Positions 24,155 to 34,959 of a stretch of DNA of 64,000 nucleotides are shown in pieces. Every line of letters begins with the position of its first letter. The stretch's first letter is position 1. The notes beneath the pieces were generated by a model. The model saw nothing but the letters and a program-made list of their open reading frames with translations. It had not been told where the DNA came from and made no database searches. Source of the stretch: Schistosoma haematobium. Its lineage: Eukaryota; Platyhelminthes; Trematoda; Strigeidida; Schistosomatidae. The stretch spans positions 310,001 to 374,000 of the forward strand of contig NC_067196.1 of NCBI RefSeq assembly GCF_000699445.3, given 5' to 3'. The position numbers were made by a program, and so were the translations under genes.

Positions 24155-24905
24155 ATAACTTACTTACTTACGCCCGTTACTCTTAATGGAGCATTGAACG
24201 CCGAACAGCATCCTCCAACCCATTTACTCTATCTGAGCCTTCTCTTCTAGTCCTATCCGATTGATGTTCATTCTTCACATGTCTGCCTCAATTTCTCGGC
24301 TTAATGTGTTATTTGGTCAACCTCTCCTCCTTCGACCTTCAGGATTCCATGTGAGGGCTTGCCTTGTGACACAGTTGCGTGCTTTCCTCAAAGTGTGTTT
24401 TATCCACTTCCAGCTCTTCTTTTATTTGATTCATTCGTCAGCTGGAATCTATTTTGTTCTCTCCCTTGGTAGGTTGTTGCTGATAATATCTGGCTAACGG
24501 GTTCGAAGTATTTTGCGTAGATGTCTGTTAATAAACACTTGTATCTTCTGGATGATGACTTCCGTAATTCTCCTGGTTTCCCCCATGCAGTAAAACTGCG
24601 TTCACATTTGAATCAGATCCACCATGTTCATCAATGAAACTGTCCAGATATGTGAAGGTTTTTACTTCTTCCGAATCTCCATCAATTGTGATTGCATTGG
24701 TGCATTCTGTGTTGTATCGGAGAATCTGGCCTTTCCAGTTGTGTATATTGAGAATTACTATCGTTGAAACTGTGCTTATCTGATCGTCCACTCCTGCATT
24801 TGTTGTTGCGTGTGCGATAGAGAAGTCCGATCATCGGCGAAGTCTAGATCGTCCAGCTGCATCCTAGATGTCCACTGTATCTCAAGCTTCGTCATAAGCG
24901 TTTTC
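24155..24905 (-). mobile_element. RTE-type non-LTR retrotransposon, 3' end (SR2-like)
   Basis: The minus-strand translation contains LDDLDFADDR, the F-A-D-D reverse transcriptase catalytic motif, near 24850. It continues after frame changes with the thumb and C-terminal region (EEVKTFTYLDSFIDEHGGSD at about 24600-24670, then a degraded C-terminal domain). The element ends near 24160 with a short (TAAG)n run, the simple-repeat 3' tail typical of RTE elements. It is 5'-truncated, frameshifted and carries stops, so it is dead. Assignment to the SR2/RTE group is from remembered motifs. Confidence 0.75.
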
Positions 24906-25289
24906 AATTTATGACCAAGCATTAGTGATTGATCGGATATCTCTGTGTAACCTTGTGTGACAGCGAAGCATCATTTCCATATATATCTCATTAAATAAAC
25001 TTTGAGAGTTGCTTGCAATCAAGTAATCAGAATAAATTATATCCCCTGAGTTTCAGAATTCATTTTGTATTTAATGTATATACATTCTGAAGATAATAAT
25101 TATAGAACTCATGCCACTAGTTTACAGACGTGATCAGCATTTAGACTGTGTTTGTCTTTGATTTGATTATCATTTCTGTTGGCATCTTAGTTTATTACGA
25201 TATTAGGCTGTTATATGTAATTCGTGAGGTTAACTAAACTTGTACGTTTTAAGACAGACTATAAACACCGAACATCGTCTAACTCAATC
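24906..25289. other. No supported feature
   Basis: A+T-rich non-coding sequence between the retrotransposon and the conserved flank of copy C. Confidence 0.35.
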
Positions 25290-25724
25290 AAAAAACCTCC
25301 TCAATAACATCGATTCGAAACATGTATATGAGGTTGTTCAGACCAACGTGACTGTCAGGCTATTTACCATTTCATCTTCGAGTATTCATTCACGGAGGAA
25401 TTAATCTAATTTCTATGGCAAAACTAACACGAATTTCAACATCAGATGATATTTCAAAATGTATTCGATCTCTTGTCAAATCTGATCGCCCCAACCCAAC
25501 AACCGTATCCAACTTCAATCAACATTCAACACAAACACCTATCTGGTAAACAGTCGAGTGCGTCTATCCAGAATATAGCGTACAGATGAGCTTCTCTGAC
25601 AGTGACTGAAATGAAACGATACACAGAATGTGATGTGGAGTTTTTCATGAAAATGATGATTGTTCATAGTTTTACATTCAAGAAACATGAGAAGTATCAA
25701 CCAGTCGAGTCTAATTGTTTCTAG

Positions 25725-25765
<41 letters not shown>
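25290..25765 (+). repeat. 5' flank of copy C, with (ATT)n
   Basis: Matches 1530-1960 on the same strand (flank of copy A). It ends in an ATT microsatellite of about 42 bases at 25724-25765. At the same place copy A has only a short ATTATTATTG, so the array expanded in this copy. Confidence 0.6.
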
Positions 25766-25893
25766 CATGGGTTCCACCGATATACAAACTACGGAAGTGA
25801 AAACTAGAGAATTCAGTAAGATTATGGTCAGTAATTAAAAATTAGATGGCAAATTCTCACAGAGTTTATTCACAGCTGATGCTAAATCTATTC

Positions 25894-26640
25894 AAAAATG
25901 ATAGAGAATTTTATTCATTTTTCTGCTGTGTTTGTCAGTGATTGTCAGTCATATGAATGAATCATTAGAAAGCGACATTCCTTTCTATACTCAAAGTCAA
26001 TAGAGAACATCAGATAACCTGATGATTAAGATAAAATATGGTCATAAACAACAGAATCTTTGATCATTGACATTTCTACAAACAACAAATGAGGTCGACA
26101 GACAGATATCGGCATATCACACAATCACATATAGTTCATCACTTATTTTCATCAGTGTTAGTTTAAGAGAAATATTGTTTTATGCCAAAACGCATAGTAG
26201 ATTAGAAGAAGTGAAGTAGATGGGCTGATTATGTGGAATATTCAAACACATTTTCGTGATTGAATTGACAAGGTACAGCACACAGTGTGAACGGTTTCAC
26301 GATTATGAGAGTAGCACTTGTTGTGTTTACATCAAACAAATACAGTTCATCGAGGATAATAATATTTCTGATAGATAATCTTATCTTTTGCATCCGTTCA
26401 AGTACATTTTTGTGCTGTTAATCACTTAATGGTCCCCAGTAAATTGGGGATTTGAAAGATGAGTGTCCACCTAACTAAAGTGGAGAACACGAAATACAAA
26501 CAAGTGAAACAACAAACAGTCAGTGATATACATTATGGAACCGAAATCACGCAACAATATATCTCTATGATTATCACTTATTAGTTATTTCAATTGATAT
26601 AGGTTTGAAGAAATTCTCCAGGAATAATTATCGGTTTATA
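25894..26640 (+). pseudogene. Small-gene copy C, frameshifted
   Basis: The signal-peptide ORF starts at about 25900 with MIENFIHFSAVFV but runs into a frameshift before the SHMN motif and stops. The 3' part of that ORF has also lost about 20 bases compared with copies D and E. The second ORF is kept: GIFKHIFVIELTRYSTQCER, then SSTCCVYIKQIQFIEDNN at about 26250-26370. Downstream similarity with A and E continues to about 26640. It lies in the same orientation and about 1 kb upstream of gene 2. Confidence 0.45.
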
Positions 26641-27339
26641 TTCAGCTAATCATGGTATGTGCATTTATTGCATATTGGTCTTTCTCTTCAAGGAAGTAAA
26701 CGGATAAAATTACTCTGCATACTCAGAGCATTGAAATCTACAATGTCTACGTTAGCCCAATCCACTTCATTTCCAATGAACTCCACTTCAATATGTTCGA
26801 ATGTATTTAGCCCTTTTGTGAACCGCTCTATTTTATCACAGACTACTACTACAGCTATGCTTCTGTTTAGAATTCAATAGAAATTGAGCAAAGTAATCTT
26901 TTCAATAGTTTGATGTGATGTAATCTACGTCCACACAGATCTGTTAGTTTCTTATAACTTTCTGTTTGTACCCAATTATGTACATGTCAACACAGAAAGT
27001 TCTTGCATTTTATTACAATGATCTGACATCACTTTCTCTAGTCGTCATTATTATGTTGGTCACTCAAAATGAATAGGACTACGTTTAGAAGTTATATTTA
27101 CTTATTGAACTATGATGAAATCGTCTAAGAGAAGTTTTATTAAAATGAAATTCAAGTGTAAAAGTGAAAATGTTGAATTCCCACCTAAACTGTTGGTGTC
27201 ATTTTGATTTGAATCAATCAAATAGAAACAATACACCATTGTCAGTCTATAAAGAGGTATTTGCAGGCAACAAACTGCTTGTTCGTATTTTTGAGTAGCA
27301 AGTTAATCAACCATGTATTACAAAGCACGTTTAATCACA
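26641..27339. other. No supported feature
   Basis: Spacer between copy C and the gene 2 promoter block. A 73-codon ORF at 26659 shows no motif. Confidence 0.35.
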
Positions 27340-27602
27340 TTCAGGAGCGGTTTCATCAACAGGGGTCAGGAATATAAAACAGCGGTGGATAATATCTAGT
27401 TCACGTTCTCAATAGATAGAAGAATATTGAATAACGATCAGTTATTCCACCACCATGATTGGTCAATAATGAACGTAATGAACGAAATTTGACCTTCATG
27501 GTCACTTTGAATCATCAAATCAGAATAAAACAACCAACCACTCATAAAATCTATATATACCAGACAATTTTTAGTGAAATTTCATTAACTGATTTGAACA
27601 AG
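27340..27602 (+). promoter_or_regulatory. Gene 2 promoter region with TATA box
   Basis: TATA element TCTATATATA at 27550-27559, 44 bases before the ATG. The block from about 27340 matches the gene 1 upstream region (13110 down to 12829) with many short identical strings, such as TTTCATCAA and AGGGGTCAGGAAT. Conservation of a roughly 250-base flank between the two apparently intact genes, and its loss in the pseudogene, suggest this is the functional promoter. Confidence 0.6.
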
Positions 27603-30600
27603 ATGATGAGGTGAGTGTTAGCTGAACACGCGAGGTAAATGACTGTATCGTACAAATTGAATTTTGATTCCATGAGTTAACGTTCTTTTATTCACTTGAA
27701 CCATTTCAGATTCAATTCTCCATATAATCTGTTCATACGAATTTCTATGATGTTGAACTTGTTTTCCGTGTTCTGTAACTGTGATGAAATCTGTAAACAG
27801 CCGGAGTGGAACAACTTTACAAAAGTGATTTTTGTGAATGAGTCATATCGATATGTAAGTAATCGGTCAGATTCTAATAGACATATACAGTCTCATAATT
27901 ATCATTACTCACAAACAATAAGTCTCAATCAGCCTTATCCAATTGTGAATGGCAGTTTCAAGATATTCAAAGAGGATAAAGTGAGTTGATTACATTTTGT
28001 AGTGGAGGCGCTATTCCTGTATTTACACCTTTTAGATAGTTGAACCACAATTCCCGTTAAAATTTTTTGAAAGTGGATTCACTGAATTTAAAACTTGGTA
28101 TCGTGGTAAGTCCATAATTTTCTTTGAATTAAAATTGTTATTGAATTTACTTGATCACCAATTAATCGCATGAATCATTGTGGATTCAATTTCTTCAATG
28201 AATCAGTTGCATGCTCCTTATGACGCGCCGATTTCTTCAATGAATCACTTACATGCTCCGTGTTACATGTCCAATTTATATTTTATTCATTCCATGTGAA
28301 ATTATCAATCGAATTGTATGTTTTCATTACCAAAAATTTAGGTGTTTTATCTATATTTGAAAACAAAAAGCCAATTGGACAAATCTCAAATGTTTTAGAA
28401 AGTTATGGTTCAAGGTATCTTTTGAATGAGAGTGAGTTTCTTGATTTATTCGGTTGTAGTTTGTTTTGTTTACCGTTGTCATATTCATTTTGCATATACG
28501 AAATCTCACCGACCCGACATTTCTCAATAAAGTCAGTAAATCAAACTAAACAAATGTGTAGTAATAAGCGACGTTCTGACTTAAATCAGTTTGTACTATT
28601 GAAGCCGACAATCTATCAAATCCCACTTGGTGCCCTAAAATACATTTCTAGTACTTATTGGATTCCTGAAAGTTTAATGTCTCTGAGTCGCTGTCTGTCG
28701 ACCATCGTATATTCAAATGTATCTCTTTAAACATATTCATATTCATACAATTTTCGAATTCAAACACTTTCTGACACAGCGGACTAATGAACGAACGTGA
28801 ACAGTCGGCTAGTGCAAAATTCTTTACTCAAACTAGAATACATAGAACATCAATTTTGCATCCGTACATCTCGGTCAGCTATACACATTGATGATTAACA
28901 AAATCTAACGTCCAATAAATATCCAAAGACAGTTATTCAGTCAAAAACATTTGAGAAAAATTAACAGAAGTGTAACATTCTCACTTAGAGAGATTGAAAT
29001 GTTCATCAAATCGTTGAAGTGACAATAATCCTTGAATCTTCCTCATAGGCGATGATCGAGCATTTCACCACACCGTTTCATGTAAATGTTGGAATGAATC
29101 TGATAACTTGTATGCAGAGGTAGTCCATGTTAAAACGTACATTTAATAAAAGAGATGTATTTTCATTTCACACAAATTTCATTATCTATTTTTATTTTCA
29201 ATAATTCAGAGGGATTAATCGCTGTCAAATGGTCTCCTGAAGGAAAAGATAAAGGTAAACATTATTCATAACAAGTGAAATTTGCACACTTACTTCTTTA
29301 CTCTATTTGATCACACACTGTTTGTGCAATTCAGTTTTCAGAAAATTGACATGTAAAACTTTGTTACTTTTCTAGAAAATGAGGGTTGAACCAAATGTGA
29401 AATCCACTCAACCTTTGATCACACATTGAATGGGACTTGAAGCTCAGTTGACATCGACTGAGAAAAATTAGATAAGACGTGTAAAATATTGATCTTCATT
29501 GCCAGTTTGAAAACCTGTGCAGAGATACATTCTCGTTTAAATGCTTCCATGAAACTTGACGACAAATCATTGCTTCAAAACAAACGAACCGTGTCATATG
29601 TTCGTCACAAAGTCATTCCTGTGCACATCATATTCATCTACAATTCCATTCGTCGCATAGTCATTCCTATACATTATCCATTCACATTAGGAAATCGTTG
29701 AGATTTCACATTCAAATCTATTCGTCTCACATCTTCAACAAATAAGCACTGTGGTCAGAGTTAGTTGATCGATTTACATATCCATATGTTAGGTGGTCAA
29801 TGAGATTCTCAAGTTGCATTTGAAAATAAACGCTCCACAACTTATGTCATGCATACTTGGAGTCGATTATTACGAGGAAAATTATTGAAAATATTGCGTA
29901 TGTGCGAATATATATGTAGTATTACACTTTCAGTGATTCAATAGTAATACAATAGTAATACAGATTCAGAAACTCAGCATTTCACACTAGTTTAGAAGGA
30001 TGAATGCTCGTTTCATTCAAATGAAGTTTAGTTCAATGTTTTGAATGCGAATCCGACTGAAGAAAGCATTTGACACAACTCAGTAAATATCCACTAAATT
30101 TGATCACTTTGTGAGTGAGCATATGCTGTGTTACACCTATCTTTCAAATTCTAAGTATCGTTTGTCTTTTAATTGTAGAGAATACACCCATAGTAACTAA
30201 TCTGTTATATCCGAATGGGAAGATATCTATCTATTATGAGAACGTAAGTTATAAACTGAATGTACATTTAGTTTTGTTTCAAGTACTTGAGATCATCCTA
30301 CTATTTCATGCGTATGAATACTGTCGAATGTGTATTAAGCTACACTGAACACAATAGAAAAAGATCAACATTTTGTGATGTGCCAACAAACTATTAGATT
30401 GTGTAATTATTCTTTTAATGACACAACTCACTCTAGCACTTGTTAAAGAGTGAGTAATTAGAAGTGAAGTGATATGAGTTGTAACAATGATGTGTTCATG
30501 TCAAACACTAACAACCAGTGTATGTCAGAATAGTGTATGTAATTTGTCGTATTCTGTCAGACTGTATTTCATCTTCAAATGGTCGTCTATTCGGAACATT

Positions 30601-33418
30601 CAATAATGTATCATCGGCTTTCCGATACATTCATTATTGTATATTCCGAGCACAGCTTCCTTGAAGCTGTTAAGAATCACATTTCATTACAACTGACACA
30701 GATTTTTATTTCGCAGTATGTCGACATATTTCATGACAGACTTATAAGTCATAAAATTTGGCTGAAGTTGACAACCGACGTGATTAAGAATATATATGTA
30801 CACTAGATTGAACACACTTTCAAAGAAAATGAGAACATTAGTATACCTAGTGTAATTGTGGTTAAGATAATTTGAACGAAGACCCACTTATTTAATGTTC
30901 AATTTGCTTTGATATAAGAGGTAGTGTGCTGACAAATCTTCGTTTCATGGTTCTTTCAGATTCTTTTGGAACTTAGCGAAAATAAGTCGGTGCTAGGAAT
31001 CCGAAGAATCTTTCAATGTGAAACAGGTAAGAAACTTTGCAAAGAATGATGTTAACAGTTTGATGTACTATGTCGTCTATAATCAATCATCTGTTTGCTG
31101 AAGCTCATATAACTGGCTATCTGGAGTAAGGTAACTAAGGTGTATGAATTTTTTTATTGCAATAGTTTGAATGGGTTGATTGAGTTAACAGAGCAGGAAT
31201 GAAATAAATTTTCACGCTTCGTACAAGCCAGTGGGTGTTTGGACTGAATAGTTAAGTGAATATCCGTATGGCGTTTGCATTGAATTGTTCTCGGCTCTTG
31301 TCCACGAATAAACATCAACGCCGAGATGCCGGAATATCCAGCTGAGACTTTTTAAATAAGAAGGAACGCTAGTCATCTTTCGCTCTTCATTTGATGCTTC
31401 CATGTTGTTTATTTGTAATCTGAAACGTGAAAATTGTTCAATGGGTTGAACTTGGATTTTTTCGGTTGTTGCTCATAAAGAAAATCTAAATGTTACATTT
31501 TTCTTTTTGATTTGTCACACAAGGTCCCATAGACCACAGGATATCTGTTCCTGTAGAATGGATCCAAAATGGCACGTTAGTGGAGTATGAAGTCATCGGC
31601 AGTATGTTAAACCTTATTTATCATCATTTACTATATTCACACTTGAATCCATCCTTTTATTTCAACACGCTGAAAATTTCATTTATAACTGCAGTCAGCT
31701 ACTACATGACATCCAGCCATCCGTCCCAAAATTACTTTTCACTTACCATTACTAACTACACGTCGATTCACTTTTAGATATCAGGAATGATAAGGTATCC
31801 ATTTTGAACGATTATTGAAGTCTTGTGGACAAACTCACAAAACGATGTATGAGTTGATAGTAATCTGGAAAATGATTAGGTGACAGTTATTTGATTGTGG
31901 ATTGAGCAGGTAGCTTCTGTTTTTCCTTATTGGTACATGGGATATCGAATTTTTCTGGGGCATTGAAATCACAAGAACACTCCATGTCATTGCGATTAAC
32001 ATCAAAACGGTTGGCTACTCTCCGAAATCTCTGCTTTGTCATACATATCCGATAAAATGAAGATGAAGAAATGTGACGTCACCAAACTTATATTCATCAT
32101 AGACAGTCTCAGAATTATTGATGTATTTAACAATACGAAATTGAATATGAACACTCAGTAAATTAAAACAGATTTCAGTTCACCATGTGTTAGGCTACCG
32201 AAACAACATTTCCACCACTGAGAGAATCATTCCATTATCCAATGATCAAATCTCCTTCATATTCATCGAATACAATATTATCTCTATCATCGATGAATTT
32301 TCTTTGATCCAACTAGTCTGTTGCATTAACCGACAGCACACAGATCAGAATGCGGCCACATACTTTGATATGTTTTCTCAGAGTAGAACAACTAAAATCT
32401 TTTCAGGAAAAAACGACAATGATGACTGAAAAACAATGTCTATCATCATTTAATGTTCAACTGAATCACCATGATTGAATTGAATTTTTACTCTAAGATC
32501 AACTGAACTTCCAGCACTGCTTTTGCGAAAAGAAACTGTGCATTGATAAAGCATAGTATGCAGTACGTTTTGCTGAACCCAATGAAGCACCGTGTGTGCA
32601 TGTCCGAATGTAAACAGTCATTGAATTCTGTCAAGTTTGTCAGTCGAAATTCATCGTTCATTCTTGACATTGAATTCTGTTTCATTCATGCCGTTGTGGA
32701 ACATGATTGAAATCGAATGTATACTGATTGTTGCATTGTGCATTGTGATAGCAACTCTCCAGTGAATGAAATAGTCACTTGACACTGAAATCACCATCAT
32801 GTGATTGAGTTATAGTTCCATGTATTGTGATTCTCTTTAGTTCTGTTTAAGTATTCGAATTATATAATCACCTTATTACTTTTACAGCAATTTGTCCAAT
32901 ACACAATTCATTTGAAGCATGTCGAAAAGCAACAACATCGAATGTAAAATGTACTTGGTGTGAGAAATGGAACACGTGCATCGACAGTCATCATCAGGAC
33001 AATCATTTCTTTAAAGTGAATGATTGCCATTTTAAGGTATGTCGAATCGGTGTTAGATGTTCTGAATGATTGTACAAATGCACATTTTGTTACTGTTTGT
33101 TGAATTGTATTTTATTACCCTTATTGACAGTAATGTGTTATAAATTAATCAAGACGTATTTCATGTATTTTAATGGATGCTAATGTTTTGTTTATTCAAA
33201 AGGGCCCGGATGTTAACGATTTGACAACGTCGACACCCATCAATCACAAAGAAACAACATTACGAAATACCACTTTTGAAATAACTGAAGAAAGTAGACA
33301 GAACAAATCACTTTGGTACCTGTATATTGTTATTCCTTCAGTCGTCTTCGTCTTCGCTGCATGCATCAGTTGTGTTATTTGGAGATGGTTGCATATAAGA
33401 AGGAGAAGTAGTGAATGA
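27603..33418 (+). CDS. Gene 2: PLXDC/TEM7-like membrane protein (egg protein CP391S-like)
   Basis: Exons: 27603-27610, 27710-27980 (or 27710-27854 plus 27915-27980), 28036-28105, 28342-28431, 29211-29255, 30179-30243, 30960-31026, 31524-31601, 32888-33036, 33203-33418. Phases fit throughout. With the 60-base segment 27855-27914 kept, the product is 352 aa. That segment has a GTAAGT start but no AG end, so it is probably coding. The product has a signal peptide, a nidogen-like region (IAVKW; LYPNGKISIYYEN), a PSI-type domain with Cys spacing identical to gene 1, and a membrane helix starting YLYIVIPSVVFVF before a basic tail. The last exon is one piece where gene 1 has two. A variant polyA site ATTAAA lies at 33592-33597. 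Confidence 0.8.
28190..28262 (+). repeat. Short tandem duplication in a gene 2 intron
   Basis: The string ATTTCTTCAATGAATCA is repeated after about 46 bases within the intron 28106-28341, with GCATGCTCC and ACATGCTCCG following each copy. It is a recent local duplication; no function is inferred. Confidence 0.6.
31206..31412 (+). repeat. Degenerate Sm-alpha copy in a gene 2 intron
   Basis: Read on the minus strand, this matches the Sm-alpha copies at 47.4 and 49.0 kb, so the ribozyme-sense strand is plus here, the sense of gene 2. The core has decayed (CUGAGACUU, then GGAACG instead of GACGAAAC). It lies in the intron 31027-31523. The minus-strand ORF over it is repeat sequence, not a gene. 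Confidence 0.55.
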
Positions 33419-34059
33419 TTCTCAACAAAATCTCATAACTAGATTCGAATATTCTGACCAATTCTGCTTTTCTGTTCGTATTTTAATGAACAATTTTATA
33501 TTTATTTATTCGTTTTAATAGCGTGGACTTTTCCTTACGGAACTTTGTACATTTTGTGCTTGTTTATGTTATAGCCGATGTATTCTTGTTAATTAAATAT
33601 CAAACATGATTTATAATATTTACGTCATTGTCTTTATTCATTAGAAGCTGACTTTTCTTACAAGAGTTTGACAACACTTTTTTCGAAATTAGTAGTCATG
33701 TGTTGACTTTATTTTGTGTTAATTGCAATCAACAATGAGATTGTTGTGAATGTCCATCGTCATCCTTCGTTACTTCATTATTCATTGTTATGTTAATGAT
33801 GAGTGACAAACCAAGGTTAATTCGGTGTTATCTAGACTGATTGTGATTCTTTACAAACTTCTATTGTTGACAGAAGCAATAAACGGCCATCAGTTTCACT
33901 CAAAACTTATTCCAAACGAGCTAAAACGGAGTTGTCCTTCTCAGCTTCACAAAGGAGACCGTTACTGAGTTGATAGTTTGGTGTGCTAAGTGCTGTTGAA
34001 AAATAAGTAACCAGCGTTGCACAATGAATTGCAGTTTTCAGAGCACACATACTTCACGG
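33419..34059. other. 3' flank of gene 2; no gene
   Basis: Begins with the likely 3' untranslated region of gene 2 (ATTAAA at 33592). The rest is A+T-rich with no supported feature. The centre of the 25-41 kb inverted duplication falls near here. Confidence 0.4.
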
Positions 34060-34330
34060 TTGTCACTGAAGATGTTCAGTTTCATTGTTCTGAATTGTGC
34101 TGTGGGGAACTGAATGAACACACACGAACCTGTTGTATTTGGAATTCGTAATCATAGGCCATCAAGTACGAAGAAACCATTAATTCGTAAAATTATCAAA
34201 TCCATCACAGTTTAAATAGGAGTCCGAATTTATTTAATGGGTTGTACTTCTCCTTAGGTTTATCGTTCATTTGTTCAGCTGTCTTGCATGTGGACTCTGT
34301 GTGACACAGTCATCTGGTTTCTGGAAGCGT
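34060..34330 (+). repeat. Block shared with 19600-19800
   Basis: Resembles the 19.6 kb block on the same strand (GGAATTCGTAATCATAGGCC versus GGAATTCGAAATCAAGAAG and onward). Unclassified. Confidence 0.4.
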
Positions 34331-34479
34331 ATCTGAATAATATGCCAATGTGTATAATTATATCATTGATGTCTGCAATTCGAAGCATAGCTCTTCAAAC
34401 ACTGTTTTCTCCATGAAATAATATTTGATATACAACATTTGATGTTAAATCATCCGATCAAATTTTAGGTTCAAATTGA

Positions 34480-34940
34480 TTTTGAAGTTGTTTCAGGGTT
34501 CCACATTAGGAGCCCCTAAGTGCCATGATACGGCCGAGAGTGAGGAGAGTCAGCTCTCTCTCTCACTACAAATGCTCTTACATGGCCACGTGCGCACAGC
34601 CCCAGTCAAGGACGTCCGATTCCTTGATGTTTTGAGAGTTGGCGAGGACAAAATGCGAATGGCTGGTGAATAAACCATGTTGTTGGATATGGAGTAGCCA
34701 CATAAAGGAATTGGAAAATCCTGAGTACTAATCAATGGTGCACATAGGCTCTGAGATTCGGAGTGAATAAATGACGTGTGAATCAATTATGAGTCAGCGG
34801 CTACCATGAAACTGTATCTCCCACGTTGCTCCACCACCTTGTGGATTGCACCTTTAGGTCGAACGCTCCACAGCAAATGGAATATAGCCTAGCTCTCACA
34901 CAGATCAAGTGATTTGTGTGGCGCATATATATCAGATAAG
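34480..34940 (+). mobile_element. G+C-richer repeat that truncates the pseudogene
   Basis: A compact segment with distinctly higher G+C than its surroundings (for example TGGCCACGTGCGCACAGCCC). Parts resemble 47.98-48.28 kb and 55.40-55.68 kb, such as the TACCA(T/C)GAAACTG(T/C)AT-type string. It abuts the point where similarity of the pseudogene to gene 2 ends (about 34950), so its arrival, or a deletion next to it, removed exons 7 onward. No ORF of note; class unknown. Confidence 0.4.
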
Positions 34941-34959
34941 TTATAATGCGGATATATCA

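Noticed and set aside
25539..25787. ORF with a poly-Asn run
   Set aside because: It is produced by the ATT microsatellite read on the minus strand.
28432..28730. Open frame following exon 5 of gene 2, with a similar frame in the pseudogene (36230-35940)
   Set aside because: Good GT donors precede it in all three copies, gene 1 has no counterpart ORF in the same intron, and exon phases fit only if it is skipped. It is conserved intron sequence.
29489..29701. 70-codon ORF in a gene 2 intron with an internally repetitive IP(V/I)HIIF-like pattern
   Set aside because: It lies inside intron 6, and the homologous intron stretches in gene 1 and the pseudogene do not keep the frame.
31212..31403. 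Minus-strand ORF of 63 codons
   Set aside because: It overlies a degenerate Sm-alpha repeat within an intron.
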